DNA of 57,633 nt from Acidobacteriota bacterium (lineage in GTDB: Bacteria; Acidobacteriota; Terriglobia; Versatilivoradales; Versatilivoraceae): positions 1-57,633 of the forward strand of contig JAJDUG010000070.1 of NCBI GenBank assembly GCA_022826755.1, read 5' to 3'. The number at the start of each line of letters is the position of its first letter. Position 1 is the stretch's first letter. The position numbers and the translations under genes are program-made. The notes below the pieces were generated by a model. The model saw nothing but the letters and a program-made list of their open reading frames with translations. It was not told the DNA's origin and did no database searches. Positions 52,297 through 57,633 of this stretch are shown piece after piece.

Positions 52297-52794
52297 TCAG
52301 TCGGAAGTGACCTCGTTCAGTCGACCGCTGGCGCAATCGTAGACGAAGCCGCGCACCTGGTCCTTGTTGGGAATGAAGGGGCAGGCCCGGACGCGGGAGA
52401 TGGACTGGCGGACATCCTGTTCCAGGTTTCCGAAGGCCTCCATGGAAAAGGCCGGCCGCAGGCCGGTATCGGCCTCGATGGCGTCCTTGACGTCGTCGTC
52501 CCGGAAAGTGAGCATGCCGCAATCGGTATGGTGAATCAGCACGATGGCGGTCGTGCCCAGCAGGCGCTGGGAAATCACCAGGGAGCGGAGGGCGTCGTCG
52601 CTGACCACACCGCCCGCATTGCGAATCACGTGGGCGTCCCCTTCACTAATGCCGAGGATCTTGTGCACATCCAGGCGGGCATCCATGCAGGCCACCACCG
52701 CCAGGTTGCGGGCCGGAGGCAACGGCAGGTCGCCCTTGTCAAAGCCGTCGGCGTAGCGGGAATTGTTCTCCAGAAGCTGATCGATCACTGTCAT
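52297..52794 (-). CDS. Beta-class carbonic anhydrase
   Basis: A 165-aa zinc enzyme interconverting CO2 and bicarbonate. Zinc ligands are seen in 'VVACMDARLD' (Cys) and 'LIHHTDCGML' (His and Cys), with the Asp-Arg dyad 'DAR' and 'VIRNAGGVVSDD'. The short length fits the small prokaryotic beta-CA clade. It may support carboxylation by AccA and other enzymes. Confidence 0.93.
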   Translation of the reverse strand: MTVIDQLLENNSRYADGFDKGDLPLPPARNLAVVACMDARLDVHKILGISEGDAHVIRNAGGVVSDDALRSLVISQRLLGTTAIVLIHHTDCGMLTFRDDDVKDAIEADTGLRPAFSMEAFGNLEQDVRQSISRVRACPFIPNKDQVRGFVYDCASGRLNEVTSD

Positions 52795-52860
52795 TGGGCG
52801 CTCCTCTTTCCTAAGGGGACCTGGAAACGGGGGAGTCCGATTCTAGCACGAACCGTCCGC

Positions 52861-53343
52861 TCAGGCGTCACCATGGCCTTTCGCCACGTAGTGCGCTTCC
52901 ACGATCTCGTGGGGTTGCTTGTCGGGTGATGCGAACGGGTCGACTACCCGGACACTGTCGAACACCTGGCCTGACTGCAAGTCCTCGGTCAGGAGAATGG
53001 AGCATTGGCGGGCCTGCGCGGCGGCGACGATGAGTGCGTCCCACCAGGAGATGGCATGGCGCTCCTGCACCTGCTACGCACGCTCCAGGATTCCAATTTC
53101 GATGGGGAGCGGCTGCCATGCCGACAATAACTGTACGATCCTGCGGGCTTCTGCAGGGTCGAAGTTCAGCTGCGGTCGTGTGAGGGTGGCATAGAGTTCC
53201 TGGAGTACTTTATAGCTCAGGCGACCGGCGCGATTGCGGGCAAGGAAGGCGATCCACTGCTCGGCGCGAGACTGTTTCTCCGGCACCGAGTTGTCATGGC
53301 GGTAGACGAAGACGTTGGTGTCAACGAAGACCGGGCCGGTCAT
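52861..53343 (-). pseudogene. PIN-domain (VapC-like) toxin interrupted by an amber codon
   Basis: The PIN ribonuclease fold is in one reading frame but has TAG at 53076-53074. The upstream half (89 aa) carries the first catalytic Asp ('VFVDTNVFVYRHD') and 'AEQW'. The downstream half (69 aa) has the remaining acidic residues ('SWWDALIVAAA', 'LLTEDLQSGQ') and could start only at an internal codon. There is no frameshift, only the stop. It overlaps the antitoxin gene by 23 bases, the usual VapBC layout. The toxin is probably inactive unless the stop is suppressed. Confidence 0.8.
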
Positions 53344-53563
53344 AGAGTTCCTCCCGGGTCGGCCGGCGGTCGTTCGGCCAATCGATCTTGCGCGGCTTCA
53401 TCGCCAGGTACCGCTTCATGGCGGACTCGTACTGATCTTCCTGGCTCCGCATCCGTTCCAGCAGCTCGGCCAGCCATCGGGAAACACTGCGATCGTCCTT
53501 GGCCGCCTTGATGCGCAGCCAGCGAGCCAAATCCTCCGGCAAGGTGATGGTGACGTTCTTCAT
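53321..53563 (-). CDS. Ribbon-helix-helix (VapB/CopG-like) antitoxin
   Basis: 80 aa from ATG 53563, beginning MKNVTITLPEDLARWLRIKAAKD, a typical ribbon-helix-helix DNA-binding pattern, with a C-terminal toxin-binding tail ('PRKIDWPNDRRPTREELYD'). It precedes and overlaps the PIN gene. The antitoxin remains intact though the toxin is broken. Confidence 0.85.
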   Translation of the reverse strand: MKNVTITLPEDLARWLRIKAAKDDRSVSRWLAELLERMRSQEDQYESAMKRYLAMKPRKIDWPNDRRPTREELYDRPGLR

Positions 53564-53662
53564 CACGGCCTCCGTTCTATTGGCACGAGAATAATACAGC
53601 ACCAACTTCGTGTCGCTTCCAACGAGAACTGCCTCCTGTGGTGAGGGTGGGCATGCGGCACG

Positions 53663-54151
53663 CTACTCCGGCCAGCGGCCGGAGGCGATCCGGTGGCGGC
53701 TGACGCCAGGATTCTCGACCACGTAGACCCAGACGGGCTGGCGGACGCCCTCCACGGAGGCAGGAACGAGCACGCGCCGATAGAGGCAGCGGCCGCCGGA
53801 GTGGAAGCCCTCCAGGCGGTCAATGGGGGGAAGGCGGGTTTCAGGGTCGTCAAAGGTGAACAGTTCCCCGTAGACGGCACCCCAAATCTCCCCCGTGGCG
53901 CCTCCCGGAAGCGGCTGGAGCTTGGTCCGCACCCGATGGGCCATTCGCGCCTGCGTGGCCGCGTCGGCCAGGGGGCTCGTGGTTCCCTGGGCCAGGACGT
54001 CGCCCTCCGGCACTTCCAGAATGGGGTACCCGGGCCCCTCGTAAAGACGTCCCCGAACCGAAGCCTGCCGGACGTCCACATACCCCCGGCAGAAGTCCTG
54101 GTGGTTCCGGTACCCGCGCTTGAGCGTGCCGTAGACGAAGAGTTTCAGCAT
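53663..54151 (-). CDS. Gamma-glutamylcyclotransferase-like (GGCT/AIG2) protein
   Basis: 162 aa from ATG 54151; the longer frame runs into the divergent gene. The N-terminus 'LKLFVYGTLKRGYRNH' is the GGCT-fold signature (YGTLKRG). 'GAVYGELFTF' and 'IDRLEGFHSG' carry the likely catalytic Glu. Family members cyclise gamma-glutamyl peptides or amines, but many are uncharacterised. Divergent from the ORF at 54180. Confidence 0.85.
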   Translation of the reverse strand: MLKLFVYGTLKRGYRNHQDFCRGYVDVRQASVRGRLYEGPGYPILEVPEGDVLAQGTTSPLADAATQARMAHRVRTKLQPLPGGATGEIWGAVYGELFTFDDPETRLPPIDRLEGFHSGGRCLYRRVLVPASVEGVRQPVWVYVVENPGVSRHRIASGRWPE

Positions 54152-54179
54152 GATAGAATGACCCAAAGGAAATCGGAAC

Positions 54180-54689
54180 ATGGACTCCGAATCGATCTTG
54201 TCCCGGCAGACACTGGCGTTGGGCCAGTGCGCGCGCCCCATCGCCTCCAAGCTCCGTAGGCACATGCAGAGCAGGCCCAACCGATCGGAGCGGGTAACGG
54301 ACATTCTCAGCTTCGTGCACAACCACTTGGAGCAGATTGGCGCAAACGTCGGGCAGTTCACCGACGAGCTCAACCAGCTTGGCAGGTTGGTTGCTGCGGC
54401 CAATTCCCCCGAGAACGCCGTGCACCGGGGCAGCGCCCGGATGGAGATTCGTCTTGAACGCCTGCTGGATGGCTACGATGAAGTTCGACGGGCTGGTCCC
54501 GGCCTTGCGGATTCCGAGGGGGCCCGACTGCTCGAGAAAGTCTATTGCGACACGTTTGAAGTCAGCCAAGCACCAACGCCGTGGCCAGCCGCATCACCTC
54601 CAGCCTGGGGAAAGACGCCGCTGACACTGCGCCCATATTGGCCGACAGCAGCCAGCGGAACAACTCCGGCTGCCTGGCCAGGCCCCTGA
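54180..54689 (+). CDS. Hypothetical helical protein with a tail antisense to the next gene
   Basis: Not recognised. 169 aa from ATG 54180, with AAAGGA (54165-54170) nine bases upstream. Residues 1-125 look like a real, charged helical protein ('VTDILSFVHNHLEQIG', 'EIRLERLLDGYDEVRRAG'). The tail from about 128 is Pro/Ala-rich and runs antisense through the end of the flavoprotein gene (from 54562), suggesting loss of an original stop or a small deletion. A minus-strand frame over the same bases is also open, so coding is uncertain. Confidence 0.5.
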   Translation: MDSESILSRQTLALGQCARPIASKLRRHMQSRPNRSERVTDILSFVHNHLEQIGANVGQFTDELNQLGRLVAAANSPENAVHRGSARMEIRLERLLDGYDEVRRAGPGLADSEGARLLEKVYCDTFEVSQAPTPWPAASPPAWGKTPLTLRPYWPTAASGTTPAAWPGP

Positions 54690-55752
54690 TGGCCCGCTCG
54701 GCCAGCCTCGGGTTGCGGCTGAGAAAGAGAACCAGGCGGGTGATCCGTTGGTGCTGGCGCACCATTCCGGAGATGCGCCGCGAGTAGCCTTGAAGTTCCC
54801 GAGCCGAGGGTGCGCTGCTGTTGGAAAGCATCCAGGACCCGATCGAGTCGTAGAGCGCCTGGACCTGCGCCAGCGCCAGGCTGATGCCCTCGCCCGTGAT
54901 TGCGTCGAGGTATCCGGAGGCATCGCCCACCAACGCGACCCCATCGGAAACCGGCGACCGCGCCACCTGGTGCATCGGCCCGATTGCCCGCGCTTCGGCC
55001 GAAGGCTCGGCGCCCTGGAGTGACGCGCTCAACCGAGGGAAACGGGAAAGCATCGACGCCATCAAGCGTTGTCCGCCGACTGACTTCTTTTTTTCCGCCG
55101 CCCACAGCACGGCCACCCCCACTTCCTCCCGCCCGCAGGGCGTCACATAAACTTCAGCGTCCTCTGCCCAGTGCACCTCGACGTATTCCGACCAGGGTTG
55201 ACAGCGGAAATGCTGCTGGACCGCAAAGCGGCGCCTTCGAGGACACACGCCCTGAAGTCCCGCCCAGCGCCGCACCTCGGATCGAAAGCCGTCCGCGCCC
55301 ACGATCAATCGCGCCGTCACTCTTCGCCCGTCAAGCCAGGCTTCGGCGCCATCGGGCCCGCGCGCCCCCAGGGTAACAGGCGTCCGGGGGCGCACCTCAA
55401 GCCCATCGATCTTGCGGGCTCGTTCACAGAACGCACGGGAGAGCTCGGTGCGGCGGATGCCCTGTCCCGGCCCTTCGGCAAACCGGGCAGACGCGCCCGC
55501 CCCGGCCGTTGACAGATAGTGGACGCCGGTAAAGGGACGGGTGTGGTTCTGGTTCAGAAAGGCCGAAACGCCCAGGCGTTCCAGGTACTGAAGGCCCGTC
55601 GGCATCACCCCCTCCCCGCAGGGCTTGTCGGCCGGCAGCGGCCCGCGCTCGCAGACCAGGGTTCGCAAGCCCCCCCGGCCGAAGGCGATTCCCGCGGCCA
55701 TGCCCGCCGGGCCGCCGCCGACCACCAGCACATCGATCGCGCTTGAACTCAT
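54562..55752 (-). CDS. FAD-dependent oxidoreductase, geranylgeranyl-reductase type
   Basis: 396 aa from ATG 55752 (MSSSAIDVLVVGGGPAGMAA). The FAD-binding Rossmann motif is GGGPAG. 'PCGEGVMPTGLQYLERLG' and 'GDASGYLDAITGEGISLAL' are typical of the geranylgeranyl reductase / phenol hydroxylase-like superfamily. It may reduce polyprenyl chains or hydroxylate a secondary metabolite. The longer frame to 55890 lacks homology. No pathway partner is adjacent. Confidence 0.88.
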   Translation of the reverse strand: MSSSAIDVLVVGGGPAGMAAGIAFGRGGLRTLVCERGPLPADKPCGEGVMPTGLQYLERLGVSAFLNQNHTRPFTGVHYLSTAGAGASARFAEGPGQGIRRTELSRAFCERARKIDGLEVRPRTPVTLGARGPDGAEAWLDGRRVTARLIVGADGFRSEVRRWAGLQGVCPRRRRFAVQQHFRCQPWSEYVEVHWAEDAEVYVTPCGREEVGVAVLWAAEKKKSVGGQRLMASMLSRFPRLSASLQGAEPSAEARAIGPMHQVARSPVSDGVALVGDASGYLDAITGEGISLALAQVQALYDSIGSWMLSNSSAPSARELQGYSRRISGMVRQHQRITRLVLFLSRNPRLAERAIRGLARQPELFRWLLSANMGAVSAASFPRLEVMRLATALVLG

Positions 55753-55972
55753 GTCGCTGCAATAAGTGTTTTGGAGAAGGGAGAGAAGGGACGGGACGGA
55801 TTTTGCAGCAGGCGAGACCGCATTGGGACCACGCGGACTATGGAACTGCAGGAGTGGCCGGTGGGACAGTCGGTCCGCCGCCCGCAACACTCTTCAGGAC
55901 CGCACAGCGGTTGACACGGAAGCGGAACGGTAGTGCCTGATCCGGACGGACCGGGGCGACGGTTCGATGCCC
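55753..55972. other. Spacer without an identified gene
   Basis: Open frames here are extensions or shadows. I see no clear terminator or promoter. Confidence 0.4.
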
Positions 55973-56179
55973 TCAGGCGCTGGAGTCGCCTCGGCTCTTG
56001 TACAACCGGTACTGCAGGGCCGCTCCGATCACCGCCAGCACGATTCCGGCGGGAAGAAGCCCGGACGGCGTTGCTTCGCCCTGGATCGCACCATGGATGA
56101 GAATGACGAAACAGGCGCCCGCGCACGCACCCGCCAGAAAGGTGGCGACTTGGGTCAAAACCAGACCTGATTTGGACAT
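55973..56179 (-). CDS. Small two-helix membrane protein
   Basis: 68 aa with hydrophobic segments near 7-30 and 42-58 and a basic C-terminus ('QYRLYKSRGD'). GGAGG is ten bases before the ATG. It is 23 bases downstream of katG and so probably in its operon. Not recognised; function unknown. Confidence 0.7.
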   Translation of the reverse strand: MSKSGLVLTQVATFLAGACAGACFVILIHGAIQGEATPSGLLPAGIVLAVIGAALQYRLYKSRGDSSA

Positions 56180-56202
56180 GGTTGCGGAGCCTCCAGTTGA
56201 AC

Positions 56203-57633
56203 TCAGGCCAGGTCGAAGCGGTCGAGATTCATCACCTTGGTCCAGGCGGCCACGAAGTCGCGCACGAGCGTCTCCTGCCCGTCGTCACATCCGTAGACTT
56301 CCGCGAGGGCTCGGAGCTCGGAGTTTGATCCGAAGACCAGGTCCACCCTGGTGCCGGTCCACTTGAGCTCACCGGTTGAGACATCGCGTCCCTCGAACAC
56401 CTCCTGCGATGTCGCGGTCGCGCTCCACTCGGTGTTCATGTCGAGCAGATTCACGAAGAAGTCGTTGCTCAACGTCCCTGGCCGATCGGTGAAAACGCCG
56501 TGTTCGGACTGCCTGGTGTTCGCATTCAAGGCGCGCATGCCGCCAACGAGCACCGTCATCTCGGGAGCGGTCAGCGCCAGCATGCATGCCCGCTCGACCA
56601 GCAGGTCCTCCGCCCTGCCTTCCTGACCCGCCTGGAGGTAGTTGCGGAAACCGTCCGCGGTGGGTTCGAGCACGGCAAACGACTCCACGTCGGTCCATTC
56701 CTGCGAGGCGTCCGTGCGCCCCGGTGCAAAGGGGACCTGCACGTCATGACCGGCGTTCCTGGCGGCCTGCTCGACGCCTGCGCACCCGGCCAGGACGATC
56801 AGGTCAGCCAGGGAGACCCTCTTCCCCCCGGTCTGCGAGCTGTTGAATTCCGTCTGAATCCGCTCCAGCGCCTGCAGCACCTCGTTGAGCTCGGCGGGGT
56901 CGTTGACTTCCCAGTCCTGTTGCGGCGCGAGGCGGATGCGCGCCCCGTTGGCTCCACCGCGCTTGTCGGTGCCGCGGTAGGATGCCGCAGACGCCCAGGC
57001 GGTCGAGACCAGTTGGGAAACGGACAATCCCGAGGCGAGGACCTTCGTTTTGAGGTCGGTGATTTCCTGCTCCCCTACCAACTCGTGATCGACGTCGGGA
57101 ACGGGATCTTGCCACAACAGCGGCTCCGCGGGAACCAGGGGCCCGATATACCGACTTCGGGGCCCCATGTCGCGGTGGAGCAGCTTGAACCACGCCCTGG
57201 CGAAGGCGTCTTCAAGATCTGCCGGGCTCTCGAGGAAGCGCTTCGCAATCGGCGCATAGTCCGGGTCCATCCTCAGTGAAAGGTCGGTGGTGAGCATCAT
57301 GGGAGCGTGCTTCTTCGACGGATCGTGCGCGTCCGGCACGGTGGCTACTGCGGCGGCATTCTTGGGAGCATATTGGCATTTGCCAGCCGGACTCTTCGTC
57401 AGCTCCCACTCGTGGGCGTGCAGGTTTTCCATGAAGTTGTTGTCCCACTTCACCGGGTTATTGGTCCAGGCGCCTTCCAGGCCACTGGTGAACGTATCGC
57501 CGCCTTTGCCGCTGCCGTAGCGGTTCTTCCAGCCAAAACCTTGCTCCTCCATGCCAGCCCCCTCAGGTTCGGGACCGACATTGTCCTCGGCGACAGCACC
57601 ATGCGCCTTGCCGAACGTGTGTCCGCCGGCGAT
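56203..57633 (-). CDS. katG: Catalase-peroxidase KatG, 5' end beyond the window
   Basis: 476 C-terminal residues of a bifunctional heme catalase-peroxidase. The frame stays open from 57633, beginning '[13 protein letters not shown]' with the proximal heme His, before the internal ATG at 57552, so the gene is cut by the window edge rather than truncated. '[19 protein letters not shown]', '[13 protein letters not shown]', '[15 protein letters not shown]', '[10 protein letters not shown]'-like '[18 protein letters not shown]' and the ending '[10 protein letters not shown]' are family signatures. The second, non-heme domain is complete. Confidence 0.97.
   Translation of the reverse strand: MAGGHTFGKAHGAVAEDNVGPEPEGAGMEEQGFGWKNRYGSGKGGDTFTSGLEGAWTNNPVKWDNNFMENLHAHEWELTKSPAGKCQYAPKNAAAVATVPDAHDPSKKHAPMMLTTDLSLRMDPDYAPIAKRFLESPADLEDAFARAWFKLLHRDMGPRSRYIGPLVPAEPLLWQDPVPDVDHELVGEQEITDLKTKVLASGLSVSQLVSTAWASAASYRGTDKRGGANGARIRLAPQQDWEVNDPAELNEVLQALERIQTEFNSSQTGGKRVSLADLIVLAGCAGVEQAARNAGHDVQVPFAPGRTDASQEWTDVESFAVLEPTADGFRNYLQAGQEGRAEDLLVERACMLALTAPEMTVLVGGMRALNANTRQSEHGVFTDRPGTLSNDFFVNLLDMNTEWSATATSQEVFEGRDVSTGELKWTGTRVDLVFGSNSELRALAEVYGCDDGQETLVRDFVAAWTKVMNLDRFDLA

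Noticed and set aside
53850-54569. A 239-aa minus-strand frame across the GGCT-like gene and orphan ORF
   Set aside because: It overlaps the well-supported GGCT-like gene in another frame and crosses the divergent start region; no domain recognised.

Overview
The window is a GC-rich, densely coded bacterial chromosome segment. Housekeeping genes sit beside families typical of Acidobacteriota and Planctomycetota: a DUF1552/DUF1592 pair, Tat-exported Gfo/Idh/MocA and DUF3500-like proteins, a TIGR03960-type radical SAM protein and a bactofilin/RDD protein. An acidobacterial origin is my best guess. It rests on gene content only; no rRNA or ribosomal-protein phylogeny was possible.

Layout. 1-645 is non-coding with low-complexity and 'CACGAA'-type repeats. 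646-12303 (+) is a housekeeping run: sucC-sucD-ndk-DUF2905-xseA-xseB-tlyA, then guaA (own promoter), dnaE, accA and a small Cys-rich gene. 12318-20185 holds a large radical SAM protein (-), a Tat-exported oxidoreductase (+), a MogA/MoaB-type protein (-), leuC-leuD (-) and a secreted hydrolase (-). 20410-22705 (+) is a membrane coiled-coil protein followed by a PlsC-type acyltransferase. An inverted-repeat element, tRNA-Phe(GAA) and a DUF3500-like protein follow.

24252-35685 is one long minus-strand block, in transcription order thrS-infC-rpmI-rplT-[structured leader]-pheS-pheT-zapB-like-zapA-[6S RNA candidate]-ymdB-ffh-Gfo/Idh/MocA-sugar isomerase. It links translation initiation, aminoacylation, cell division and SRP targeting. 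infC appears to start at an AUU codon, and a hairpin plus intrinsic terminator lies before pheS.

35925-39960 contains an acyl-CoA synthetase and convergent uxs/ugd genes, which together give UDP-glucose to UDP-glucuronate to UDP-xylose. 40120-45704 (-) is the DUF1552/DUF1592 pair, the latter unusually large at 1417 aa. 45839-49548 carries a P450, a secreted alpha/beta-hydrolase-like protein and a lone AAA ATPase. 49749-52226 (+) is a tightly coupled sigma factor / membrane protein (putative anti-sigma) / bactofilin-RDD operon. The right end has a beta-carbonic anhydrase, a VapBC-type module whose toxin is broken by an in-frame amber codon, a GGCT-like protein, an orphan ORF, a geranylgeranyl-reductase-type flavoprotein, a small membrane protein and katG, which runs off the right edge.

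I saw no CRISPR array, insertion sequence or prophage. The best candidates for undescribed biology are the pheST leader, the sigma/anti-sigma/bactofilin-RDD operon, the coiled-coil/acyltransferase pair and the giant DUF1592 protein.
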